Assembly (NCBI GenBank): GCA_020028595.1
Contig: JAIBHQ010000020.1
Location: 1 to 9,036, forward strand
From: Nitrospirota bacterium
GTDB taxonomy: Bacteria; Nitrospirota; Nitrospiria; Nitrospirales; Nitrospiraceae
Reading direction: 5' to 3'
DNA: 9,036 nucleotides
The first letter of the stretch is position 1; the number at the start of each line of letters is the position of its first letter. Positions 1 through 5,945 of the stretch are shown one piece after another. The notes below the pieces were generated by a model that saw only the letters and a program-made list of their open reading frames with translations, had not been told where the DNA came from and searched no databases. The position numbers and the translations under genes are program-made.

Positions 1-1
1 A

Positions 2-172
2 TTCGACCGGTCGACGTTGCTGGAATACGTCTGCCAGTGGACGATGGCGAAAACGGGCCAGCCCGAACCGCTGGTGCGCGAGGTGCTGGGATGCGCGGGT
101 CGGTGGCTGGATGAGCTGTATGACGCGCTGCTGCGGGAGCATCCTGAATGGCAGGAGAAGACGGATCGGTAG
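2..172 (+). CDS. C-terminal fragment of an unrecognised protein (5' end outside window)
   Basis: The second reading frame is open from the window edge to a TAG stop at 170-172, giving the last 56 residues of a protein. The peptide is rich in Leu, Glu, Trp and Arg, with no Cys motif and no obvious membrane segment, and looks alpha-helical (for example LVREVLGCAGRWLDELYDAL near the middle). I do not recognise a family and assign no function. It converges on the TPR gene, with only seven bases between the two stop codons. That this frame is coding rests on its being open to the edge and on its plausible amino acid composition. Confidence 0.6.
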   Translation, partial: FDRSTLLEYVCQWTMAKTGQPEPLVREVLGCAGRWLDELYDALLREHPEWQEKTDR

Positions 173-179
173 CGGCGCG

Positions 180-494
180 TTACCCCAGGCTGTGTTTCAG
201 CGCCTGCAAATTTTTCGTCACCATCGCGTCGCCGTTCTTGGTCGAGACCTCGATACCCAGGTCACAGACCTGACGGCAGCGGTCGAGTTGCTTTAATTTC
301 TGCAGCGACTCGGCCAGGGCGAAGTAGGCGGCCGAATAGGCCGGCTTGACCACGATGCAGCGCTCCAGGGTGGTGGCCGCTTCCTGAAAGCTCCCGTCTC
401 CCTGATAGGCCTTCCCCAAGCCGAACCAGGCCACCTCGTCGTTCGGGTCCATCGCCAGGAGTTTTTTCAACGGTTCAATTTTTGGATTCGCCAC
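180..494 (-). CDS. Small tetratricopeptide-repeat (TPR) protein
   Basis: This 104-residue soluble protein consists almost entirely of TPR-type helix pairs. The first repeat (about residues 7-40) contains the typical W-x-x-L-G-x-A-Y pattern (AWFGLGKAYQ) followed by FQEAATTLERCI. The second (about 41-75) contains AYFALAESLQ and LDRCRQVCDLGI. TPRs act as protein-protein docking surfaces; the partner cannot be read from the sequence. There is no signal peptide, so it is probably cytoplasmic. I chose the GTG start at 494 because a GAGAGG ribosome binding site lies just upstream. A longer in-frame version would add ten residues (to 524), but they are charged, non-TPR and lack a better site. It is transcribed divergently from the deacetylase gene. 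Confidence 0.82.
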   Translation of the reverse strand: MANPKIEPLKKLLAMDPNDEVAWFGLGKAYQGDGSFQEAATTLERCIVVKPAYSAAYFALAESLQKLKQLDRCRQVCDLGIEVSTKNGDAMVTKNLQALKHSLG

Positions 495-499
495 AGTTT

Positions 500-505
500 C
501 CTCTC
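500..505 (-). promoter_or_regulatory. Ribosome binding site deciding the GTG start of the TPR gene
   Basis: On the minus strand the sequence reads GAGAGG AAACT GTG, a good Shine-Dalgarno core five bases from the GTG at 494. This supports the shorter 104-residue TPR protein over the extension to 524. Confidence 0.6.
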
Positions 506-537
506 GACGCGGCGACGGTAGCACGGTTTTCGCCGGA

Positions 538-567
538 TTGTCTATCGCGTTTGGGCCATGCTACGAT
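538..567 (+). promoter_or_regulatory. Possible sigma70-type promoter for the deacetylase gene
   Basis: TTGTCT (538-543) and TACGAT (562-567) are separated by 18 bases, each matching four of six positions of the -35 and -10 consensus. It lies in the divergent spacer, upstream of the repeat arms and about 110 bases before the deacetylase ATG. A transcript from here would carry the repeat hairpin in its leader. Matches at this level occur by chance, so the call is tentative. Confidence 0.25.
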
Positions 568-580
568 GCTGCAGGAAAGT

Positions 581-668
581 AACGAGTGATGAGTGAGCAG
601 TAATGAGTGTTCTTTCGTGCGCCACACGGTGTTACCCATCACTCGTCACTCATCACTGATTACTCGTT
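581..668. repeat. Two opposed arrays of degenerate heptamers (RAYSAGT), possible hairpin
   Basis: The left arm (581-608) is four consecutive seven-base units: AACGAGT, GATGAGT, GAGCAGT and AATGAGT. The right arm (641-668) is four units of the complementary motif (ACTCGTC, ACTCATC, ACTGATT, ACTCGTT), preceded by a partial unit at 635-640. Read on the opposite strand, the right arm gives the same RAYSAGT consensus. The arms could pair across a spacer of about 30 bases. The right arm ends seven bases before the deacetylase ATG and displaces any normal ribosome binding site. The unit length and degeneracy resemble the short tandemly repeated repetitive (STRR) heptamers known from filamentous cyanobacteria, although the motif differs. 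Confidence 0.8.
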
Positions 669-675
669 GTTGAAC

Positions 676-1620
676 ATGGCCAAGACCGGTTTCGTCTATC
701 ACCCCGATTATCTGAAGCACGACATGGGCGCCGGCCATCCGGAATCCCCGGAGCGGCTGCGGGCGATCGCGGCCCGGCTGGAGCAGGGCGGGGTCATGCC
801 CCGGCTGGTTCGAATCGACCCGATTGCGGCGGCGGACGAGTGGGTGACGCAGGTGCATAAGCCGTCCTATGTAGCGGCATTGAAACAGCATGCGCCGGCC
901 ACCGGCCGCGTCATGCTGGACGCCGATACCTCGATGTCGCCGGGCTCCCTGCCGGCCGCCTATCTGGCGGCAGGCGGCGTCCTGGCCGCGGCGGATGCCA
1001 TCATGGCCGGCCGCGTGGACAATGCCTTCTGCGCCGTCCGTCCGCCGGGTCATCATGCCGAGCAGGATCGGGCGATGGGGTTTTGCCTCTTCAACAATGT
1101 CGCGATTGCGGCCCGGTACTTCCAGCGCAAGCATGGCCTCGCGCGCGTGCTGATCGTGGATTGGGATGTCCACCACGGCAACGGCACGCAACATTCGTTT
1201 TACGACGATCCCTCCGTGCTCTTTTTCAGCACGCATCAATACCCCCATTACCCGGGCACCGGACGGGCGTCGGAAAGCGGAAGCGGGAAGGGCGTAGGCG
1301 CGACGATCAACGTGCCGATGGAGGCCGGGGAAGGCGACGAGGAGTATCTGGCCGTTTTCCAGAAAGTGCTGGTGCCGGCGGCGGACGCGTTCAAACCGGA
1401 CGTCGTCATCATTTCGGCGGGCTTCGATGCGCACCGCGACGATCCGCTGGCGGGCATGGGCCTGACGGAGAACGGGTACGCCGAGCTGACCCGGATCGTG
1501 GCGGGGATTGCGCGCCGCCATGGCAAGGGCCGCATCCTGTCGTCGCTCGAGGGAGGCTATAATCTCCAGGCCCTGTCTGCCTCTGTCGAACGGCATGTGA
1601 CGGCGCTGCTTGAAGCGTGA
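676..1620 (+). CDS. Histone deacetylase family protein (class II-type; acetylpolyamine amidohydrolase-like)
   Basis: This 314-residue zinc-dependent deacetylase homologue is full length for the bacterial HDAC/acetylpolyamine amidohydrolase/AcuC superfamily. These enzymes hydrolyse N-acetyl groups from acetyllysine, acetylpolyamines or similar amides. The catalytic set is intact: the paired histidines in RPPGHH (H126, H127), the zinc ligands D164 and H166 in DWDVHHGNG plus D251 in SAGFDAH, and the catalytic tyrosine Y296 in LEGGYN. The N-terminus has the typical HPESPERLRAI segment. There is no signal peptide, so it is probably cytoplasmic. I chose the ATG at 676 because conserved family sequence begins there; a GTG at 607 would add 23 residues read from the heptamer repeat. 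No clear Shine-Dalgarno lies before 676, and in-frame TTG codons at 667 and 670 are less likely alternatives. The substrate cannot be told from sequence. Confidence 0.93.
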   Translation: MAKTGFVYHPDYLKHDMGAGHPESPERLRAIAARLEQGGVMPRLVRIDPIAAADEWVTQVHKPSYVAALKQHAPATGRVMLDADTSMSPGSLPAAYLAAGGVLAAADAIMAGRVDNAFCAVRPPGHHAEQDRAMGFCLFNNVAIAARYFQRKHGLARVLIVDWDVHHGNGTQHSFYDDPSVLFFSTHQYPHYPGTGRASESGSGKGVGATINVPMEAGEGDEEYLAVFQKVLVPAADAFKPDVVIISAGFDAHRDDPLAGMGLTENGYAELTRIVAGIARRHGKGRILSSLEGGYNLQALSASVERHVTALLEA

Positions 1621-1624
1621 AGAT

Positions 1625-1659
1625 AAGTGAAAAGTGAAAGGTGAAAAGTAAAAAGTGAG
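1625..1659. repeat. Five tandem degenerate heptamers (AAGTGAA type) spanning a start codon
   Basis: Five uninterrupted seven-base units occupy this stretch: AAGTGAA twice, then AGGTGAA, AAGTAAA and AAGTGAG. The array begins five bases after the deacetylase stop. Its fourth unit supplies an in-frame TAA (1649-1651) and its last unit supplies the GTG start of the cytochrome gene. The AAGG/AGGTG tract around 1638-1643 is the only purine-rich candidate for a ribosome binding site. Confidence 0.8.
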
Positions 1660-2941
1660 TCGGGCAGGAAAAATAATCATCGGTTGCGTGGTCGCGGCAG
1701 GCGCGACCTATCTCTATTATACCGAGGTCAAGCCGGTTGTGATTTTCGGCCTGCGCTCGGACTATGCGCACGCGATCCCGTATCAGAAAATCCCGGCCGG
1801 CCTCGACAGTCTCAAGGCGGAATCCTGCGGGACCTGCCACAAGGAAATTTACGATGAGTGGAAAACCAGCATCCACGCAAAGGCCTTCGAGGATCCGTTT
1901 TTCCAGGCCTACTGGAAGAGAGACAACAACATCTGGGTCTGCCTGAATTGCCACACGCCGCTGGAGAATCAGCAACCGACCCTGATCAAGGACATTCCGC
2001 ATGGACGCGTGGAGAAAGCGGTGGAGGAGCCGAATCCGCATTACGACGCCGACTATCAACGCGAATCCATCACCTGCGCGGCCTGTCACGTGCGGGATGG
2101 TGTCATCCTGGGACCGTTCGACGATTCGGCGGCGCCGCATCCGACGAAGTTCGATCCCACGTTTCGCACAGCGCAGGTCTGTTACCGGTGCCACAACGTC
2201 GTCTCGGGGCCCGCGCAATTTTACAATGTCGGTCCCTGCGGAACCTACGCCGAGTATGAAGGCAAGTATTTCATGCAGGAGCGCGGCTTCATCTGCCAGA
2301 CTTGCCACATGCCTGAAATTGAACGGCCGGTTGCGCGCGGCGGGCCGATCCGGCAGGGGCGCCGGCATCTCTGGCGTGGCGGGCACGATCCGGAGATGAT
2401 CAAGCAGGCGGTGGCCGTGCGCGTGCAGGCCGACCCCCCGGCCCCCAAACCGGGCGAGCGCGTGACGTTTACCGCGACGCTGATCAATGCGGGGGCGGGG
2501 CACAAGGTCCCCACCGGAGACCCGGACCGGCATTTCACCGTCGAATTTCTCGTGCAGGACAAGGACGGGCGCACGGTCTCGCAACAGACGGACACCATGG
2601 GCCGGTGGATTCTCTGGCAGCCGGTCGTCGTGGAGGTGTACGACAATCGTTTGTTGCCGCTGGCCAGCCGCGAATATAAATTCAGTTATCGCATGCCGGA
2701 GCAGGCGGCCGGGCTGACGCTCAAGACCCTCGTGCGCTACCATATTTTGACGGACGACCAGCACGAGATGCTGCAGACCAAATACGGCCTGACGGCCGAC
2801 GATCCCTACCGGTTCACGATCTACGAACGGGCGTTTCCTCTCTCCAGCGAACTGACGGCAGCGCTCAATCTGGACGCCTATGATCCGAAGCTGGCCTGCA
2901 GAGTGGACGGGAAGGGGAAAACCCTGTACAAGGCGGGCTGA
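1655..2941 (+). CDS. Membrane-anchored pentaheme cytochrome c with C-terminal beta domain
   Basis: This 428-residue protein is probably held on the periplasmic face by an uncleaved N-terminal helix (about residues 7-32, IIIGCVVAAGATYLYY). Five CXXCH heme-attachment motifs follow: CGTCH 58-62, CLNCH 96-100, CAACH 141-145, CYRCH 176-180 and CQTCH 214-218. Spare histidines (such as H74, H116, H129, H162, H238, H244) could serve as distal ligands. Residues about 252-400 contain no heme and look like a beta-sandwich, with the NAGAGHKVPTGDP motif seen after the heme domain in many multiheme cytochromes of the cytochrome c554 type. The role is electron transfer; the partner is unknown. The GTG at 1655 is the first possible start, because an in-frame TAA precedes it by three bases. 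Next downstream, 20 bases away, is the rhodanese gene, suggesting co-transcription. Maturation needs the cytochrome c assembly machinery, not encoded here. Confidence 0.9.
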   Translation: MSRAGKIIIGCVVAAGATYLYYTEVKPVVIFGLRSDYAHAIPYQKIPAGLDSLKAESCGTCHKEIYDEWKTSIHAKAFEDPFFQAYWKRDNNIWVCLNCHTPLENQQPTLIKDIPHGRVEKAVEEPNPHYDADYQRESITCAACHVRDGVILGPFDDSAAPHPTKFDPTFRTAQVCYRCHNVVSGPAQFYNVGPCGTYAEYEGKYFMQERGFICQTCHMPEIERPVARGGPIRQGRRHLWRGGHDPEMIKQAVAVRVQADPPAPKPGERVTFTATLINAGAGHKVPTGDPDRHFTVEFLVQDKDGRTVSQQTDTMGRWILWQPVVVEVYDNRLLPLASREYKFSYRMPEQAAGLTLKTLVRYHILTDDQHEMLQTKYGLTADDPYRFTIYERAFPLSSELTAALNLDAYDPKLACRVDGKGKTLYKAG

Positions 2942-2961
2942 ACGAAGGAGCGAGCACGACG

Positions 2962-3837
2962 ATGATTCATCCGATGCTAATCGATACGGCCACGCTCGAT
3001 CAGAACCTCGGGCGCGAGGGCCTGGTTGTGATCGACGTTCGCGGGAAGGCGGCCTATGCCTTCGGCGGGCACATCCCGGGCGCCGTGAACGCCACGTGGC
3101 ACGAGTTCAGCGACCCCGATGCGGCAGCCAAGGGGCTGCTGGATCCCGATCATGGCCGGCTCGAGCAAAAGATCCGCGCGCTGGGCATCAATCACGACAG
3201 CGACGTCGTGATCTACTCGAATCCGTTCGACAATTGGGGCGACGAGGGGCGGATGTTCTGGATGCTGCAGTACCTCGGTCACACGAGACTGAAGATCCTG
3301 GACGGCGGCTGGGTCAAATGGACGGCCGAACGCCGCAGGTACGAGCATGGCGTCGTGACGCCGAAACCGGGCGCGTTCAACGTCGCGGTGAACGTCGACG
3401 TGATCGTCGAGAAGGAAGAATTGAAAAAACTCGTGAAGCGGCCGCATCCGGAAACCGTCATCGCGGATGCCCGGAGCCTGGAGGAATACGCAGGCAAGGA
3501 GATCTCCGGCATCCCCCGTCCGGGCCACATCCCGGGCGCCGCCTGCATACCCTGGAACGTGTTTTTGAATCCGGATGCGACAGTCAAGGATCTGGACAAG
3601 ATTCGCGAGGGGTTCGATGAGAAGGGCCTCCATCCCAGTCACGCGGTGATCTGTTATTGCACGGGAGGCGTGCGTTCGGCCTGGCTCTATGTCGTCCTGA
3701 AGCTGCTCGGCTACCAGAAGGTCAGGAATTACCCTGGGTCCTGGTGGGAATGGAGCCGCGACTTCGCCGCGCCGGTCGAAAAAGATGCGAAATTGCTGCA
3801 CAGGATCATCGGTCAGGAGGAAGGGAAGCCGTCTTGA
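2962..3837 (+). CDS. Two-domain rhodanese (thiosulfate sulfurtransferase family)
   Basis: This 291-residue protein has tandem rhodanese domains, the usual architecture and length of thiosulfate or mercaptopyruvate sulfurtransferases. The N-terminal domain (about 1-130) starts VVIDVRGKAAYAFGGHIPGA and has no cysteine at its active-loop position (VVIYSNPFDNWGDEG), so it is structural. The C-terminal domain (about 145-270) has the DARSLEEY segment, the GHIPGA motif and an active loop C233-T-G-G-V-R238-S carrying the persulfide-forming cysteine. The loop is neither classic CRKGVT nor CGSGVT, so the sulfur donor (thiosulfate or mercaptopyruvate) is open. There is no signal peptide, hence cytoplasmic. 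AAGGAG at 2945-2950, 11 bases before the ATG at 2962, supports this start over the ATG at 2974. It follows the cytochrome gene closely. Confidence 0.92.
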   Translation: MIHPMLIDTATLDQNLGREGLVVIDVRGKAAYAFGGHIPGAVNATWHEFSDPDAAAKGLLDPDHGRLEQKIRALGINHDSDVVIYSNPFDNWGDEGRMFWMLQYLGHTRLKILDGGWVKWTAERRRYEHGVVTPKPGAFNVAVNVDVIVEKEELKKLVKRPHPETVIADARSLEEYAGKEISGIPRPGHIPGAACIPWNVFLNPDATVKDLDKIREGFDEKGLHPSHAVICYCTGGVRSAWLYVVLKLLGYQKVRNYPGSWWEWSRDFAAPVEKDAKLLHRIIGQEEGKPS

Positions 3838-3862
3838 CCACTCCCAGGTCGCGTGGTAAGGT
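3834..3862 (+). promoter_or_regulatory. Possible sigma70-type promoter for the SmbP-like gene
   Basis: TTGACC (3834-3839, five of six to consensus) and TAAGGT (3857-3862, three of six) are 17 bases apart. The -35 box overlaps the rhodanese stop codon. The 108-base spacer, the strong ribosome binding site and the downstream terminator suggest that the SmbP gene has its own transcript, which needs a promoter about here. The weak -10 makes this tentative. A small hairpin (GCGCG 3878-3882 with CGCGC 3888-3892) lies in the leader. Confidence 0.3.
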
Positions 3863-3945
3863 CTCGCATACATCCAGGCGCGAAACACGCGCGTAGAGAA
3901 CAATAAGAAAAGAGCTGCATCAGTCATTCACAAGGGAGGCCAAGA

Positions 3946-4278
3946 ATGAGAACGTTCATGGGATTTATGATCGCAGGTGTGGCAGTGATGCTGTTGAGCG
4001 CACCCGCCTGGGCCGGCAACAAGCATGTTGACGAAGCGATTCACCATGCCAAGGAAGCGGTGGAGCATGGCAAGGCCGGTCATGCGGACGTGGCTCTCAA
4101 GCATGCGGAAGGCGCGTTGATGCATGCCAAGGGCGCACAGAAGGACATGAAGAACGGGCACTTGGATGAAGGGGTGAAGCATCTTGAGGAAGCCGTGTCT
4201 CACGGCAAGCAAGGCCATGCGGATGTGGTCGCCAAGCATGCCGAAAGCGCGGTGATGCACCTGTCCGAGGTGAAGTAG
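3946..4278 (+). CDS. smbP: SmbP-like small histidine-rich periplasmic metal-binding protein
   Basis: This 110-residue precursor has a clear Sec signal peptide (hydrophobic core GVAVMLLSAP, cleavage likely after AWA at residue 23), leaving a mature protein of 87 residues with 13 histidines and no cysteine. The histidines recur in helical motifs such as HHAKEAVEHGKAGHADV and KHAE. An internal duplication is visible: residues 34-62 match 79-107 at an offset of 45 (EAVEHGKAGHADVALKHAE against EAVSHGKQGHADVVAKHAE). The pattern matches SmbP of Nitrosomonas europaea, a periplasmic four-helix protein that binds several Cu(II) and other divalent metals. The inferred role is metal buffering or delivery in the periplasm. 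GGGAGG at 3934-3939, six bases before the ATG, is an excellent ribosome binding site and suggests high expression. Confidence 0.9.
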   Translation: MRTFMGFMIAGVAVMLLSAPAWAGNKHVDEAIHHAKEAVEHGKAGHADVALKHAEGALMHAKGAQKDMKNGHLDEGVKHLEEAVSHGKQGHADVVAKHAESAVMHLSEVK

Positions 4279-4291
4279 GGGGAGAGCCATC

Positions 4292-4316
4292 AGCTGATAG
4301 CTGTCAGCTGACAGCT
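4292..4316. repeat. Tandem heptamers (AGCTGNY) forming an 18-base perfect palindrome
   Basis: Units AGCTGAT (4292-4298), AGCTGTC (4299-4305), AGCTGAC (4306-4312) and a partial AGCT (4313-4316) follow one another with a seven-base period. Bases 4299-4316 form a perfect palindrome (AGCTGTCAG plus its complement). The array sits between the smbP stop and its terminator, so it lies in the 3' untranslated part of that mRNA. Confidence 0.75.
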
Positions 4317-4346
4317 AAAAACGGGCAGGGCAACCTGCCCGTTTTG
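4317..4346 (+). terminator. Rho-independent terminator of smbP
   Basis: ACGGGCAGG (4321-4329) pairs perfectly with CCTGCCCGT (4334-4342) around a GCAA tetraloop of the GNRA class. The stem is extended by A-T pairs from the flanking A run (4317-4320) and followed by TTTTGTTTT. It starts 38 bases after the smbP stop. The A run on the left also gives a usable U tract on the opposite strand. Confidence 0.93.
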
Positions 4347-4351
4347 TTTTC

Positions 4352-4533
4352 AACCCGGAAACATTCATGAACACCTACTGCGGCAGTCGATGCTCTCGCC
4401 CGGCGGGGCTTTTCTCGTTTGGCCTCCTCGACGGACTACAAAGAGTACGCCTGCGTCGTCCTCACTTGCGAGAAGCCTCCGGCGGGCTTCGGCCTCAACT
4501 GCCTCGTAACGGCATTCATGAATGTTCCGGGTT
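4352..4533. repeat. 182-base imperfect palindromic element with about 20-base terminal inverted repeats (MITE-like)
   Basis: The left end AACCCGGAAACATTCATGAA (4352-4371) is the reverse complement of 4515-4533 except for one missing T. The similarity continues inward at a lower level: the GGCAGT...GCCCGGCGGGGC...TCTCG tract at 4382-4416 matches, in reverse complement, the CGAGAAGCC...GGCGGGC...ACTGCC tract around 4469-4503. A transcript of either strand could thus fold into one long branched hairpin. There is no transposase and no convincing reading frame. It fills the space between the smbP terminator and the nitrilase gene, whose ATG is 18 bases beyond it, so the promoter of that gene may lie inside. 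Target-site duplications are not evident. Whether it is a mobile, multi-copy element is inference. Confidence 0.6.
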
Positions 4534-4551
4534 CGTGGCGAAGGGAATTTC

Positions 4552-5343
4552 ATGAAAGTCGGCTACTACCAGTTCAATCCGGTCTTCGGCGACGTGGCGC
4601 GCAACCTCGAGACGGTGACGAAAAAACTGTCTTCGGTTCGTTGCGACCTTATCGTCCTGCCGGAGCTGTTTGCGTCAGGCTACCAGTTTGTCTCCAAGGA
4701 TGAGGTGGCGGCCCTGGCGGAGCCGGTGCCGGATGGGCCCACGACCAAACGTCTCTGCGAAGTGGCGAGGGAGCGCTCCATGCATATCGTGGCCGGGCTG
4801 CCCGAGCGGGACGGGAGCCGGTATTACAACTCCGCCGTCGTAGTCGGGCCGAAGGGCGTGATCGGGTGTTATCGCAAAACGCATCTCTTTTTCGAGGAGA
4901 CGCAGTTCTTCACGCCGGGTGATTCTGGGTTTCAGGTGTGGGACATTGGAGCGGCAAAAATCGGAGTCATGGTGTGCTTCGACTGGTTCTACCCTGAATC
5001 GTCGCGGACGCTGGCGCTGAAAGGCGCCGACATCGTCTGTCACCCGTCCAACCTGGTCCTGCCGCACTGCCCGGATTCAATGGTGACGCGCTGCCTGGAG
5101 AATCACGTGTTCAGCATCACGGCCAACCGGATCGGTTCGGAAAAGCGGGGCGGAAAAAAGAAACTGACGTACATCGGCACAAGCGAGATCGTCAATCCGC
5201 GCGGAAAGATTCTCCACCGGGCGCCGGAGAATCGGGAGAAGCTGGCGATCGTTGACATTGACCCGAAGGAGGCCCGCGACAAGTCGCTCAATCCATACAA
5301 CGATCTGCTGCGCGACCGCCGCACGGCCCTGTATCAGGCCTGA
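4552..5343 (+). CDS. Nitrilase-superfamily carbon-nitrogen hydrolase (amidase, substrate unknown)
   Basis: This 263-residue enzyme is of typical single-domain length for the nitrilase superfamily, which hydrolyses amide or carbamoyl C-N bonds through a Glu-Lys-Cys triad. All three are present: E38 in LPELFASGY, K109 in YRKTHLF and C142 in VMVCFDWFYPE. An additional conserved-type glutamate (E115/E116) follows the lysine. The phrase GVMVCFDWFYPE suggests the amidase or N-carbamoyl-hydrolase branches rather than true nitrilases, but the substrate is not resolved. There is no signal peptide, so it is cytoplasmic. AAGGGA at 4541-4546, five bases before the ATG at 4552, supports this start; an upstream in-frame ATG at 4522 lies within the palindromic element and would add ten unlike residues. 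The yqgE/algH gene follows after 29 bases. Confidence 0.92.
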   Translation: MKVGYYQFNPVFGDVARNLETVTKKLSSVRCDLIVLPELFASGYQFVSKDEVAALAEPVPDGPTTKRLCEVARERSMHIVAGLPERDGSRYYNSAVVVGPKGVIGCYRKTHLFFEETQFFTPGDSGFQVWDIGAAKIGVMVCFDWFYPESSRTLALKGADIVCHPSNLVLPHCPDSMVTRCLENHVFSITANRIGSEKRGGKKKLTYIGTSEIVNPRGKILHRAPENREKLAIVDIDPKEARDKSLNPYNDLLRDRRTALYQA

Positions 5344-5372
5344 CAGGATGTTGAACGTGGTAGGATAGACCC

Positions 5373-5933
5373 ATGGATGTGACGCTTGGGAAAGGCATTT
5401 TTCTTGTGGCGGCGCCGTCCTTGCGCGATCCGAATTTCCGCCAGACGGTGGTGCTGCTTTGTGAGCATGGATCGCAAGGCGCGCTGGGTGTTGTCGTCAA
5501 CCGGCCGACGGCCATCCATATTGCCGAGGCTCTGCCGCAGGTTCCTGTGCTGGAGGGGCAGCACCACATGCTGTTTGCAGGTGGGCCCGTGCAGCCCAAT
5601 CATGTGTTGATTCTGCTGCGGACGGGGCAGGAGCCTGACAACACCCACCATGTCTTCGATGGCGTGTACATGGGCGGGGATATGACGGCACTGGAACGGA
5701 TTCTGACTGTCCCCAGCGGATCGGCTGCCTTTCGGGCCTATGTGGGCTATGCGGGCTGGGCGGCAGGCCAGTTGGAGAACGAGATGAAAACCGGCTCCTG
5801 GATCACGCTGCCGGCCGATCCGTCCATCGTCTTTGAGAAAGACCCGCTGCGCATCTGGGCCGACATCATGCAATCCCTCGGCAGCCGCTACGAAATATAC
5901 GCACAGATGCCGCCGGACCCGAGCCTGAACTAG
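5373..5933 (+). CDS. YqgE/AlgH family protein (UPF0301)
   Basis: At 186 residues this is the usual length for the YqgE/AlgH family. The N-terminus carries the family hallmark: GKGIFLVAAPSLRDPNFRQT, then VVLLCEH and GALGVVVNRPT (residues about 6-45). FAGGPVQPNHVLIL (about 68-81) and GYAGWAAGQLENEM (about 126-139) are the other recognisable family segments. The molecular function is not settled: AlgH was named in Pseudomonas for an effect on alginate regulation, while most homologues are uncharacterised. No signal peptide or membrane helix is evident. The ATG at 5373 follows a modest TAGGA site. It is probably co-transcribed with the nitrilase gene, and it is convergent with uvrA, the stops being about 60 bases apart. 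Confidence 0.93.
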   Translation: MDVTLGKGIFLVAAPSLRDPNFRQTVVLLCEHGSQGALGVVVNRPTAIHIAEALPQVPVLEGQHHMLFAGGPVQPNHVLILLRTGQEPDNTHHVFDGVYMGGDMTALERILTVPSGSAAFRAYVGYAGWAAGQLENEMKTGSWITLPADPSIVFEKDPLRIWADIMQSLGSRYEIYAQMPPDPSLN

Positions 5934-5945
5934 GCCTGCACCAGG

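Noticed and set aside
581..668. Possible CRISPR array from the repeated units
   Set aside because: Units are seven bases, directly abutting and degenerate, with no spacers and no cas genes.
646..1680. Long minus-strand open frame opposite the deacetylase gene
   Set aside because: Arg/His/Pro-rich shadow frame typical of GC-rich DNA; the + strand frame has all deacetylase motifs.
1409..2764. 451-codon minus-strand open frame opposite the cytochrome gene
   Set aside because: No recognisable domain, composition of an antisense shadow, and it opposes a gene with five CXXCH motifs.
2977..3927. 316-codon minus-strand open frame opposite the rhodanese gene
   Set aside because: Shadow of a gene with clear rhodanese domains; no family features of its own.
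4352..4533. tRNA or other standard RNA gene in the structured spacer
   Set aside because: No cloverleaf, no conserved T-loop sequence, and the symmetry is that of a whole-element inverted repeat.
4365..4555. Two 62-codon open frames, one on each strand, in the palindromic element
   Set aside because: Both follow from the inverted-repeat structure and lack ribosome binding sites; more likely non-coding.
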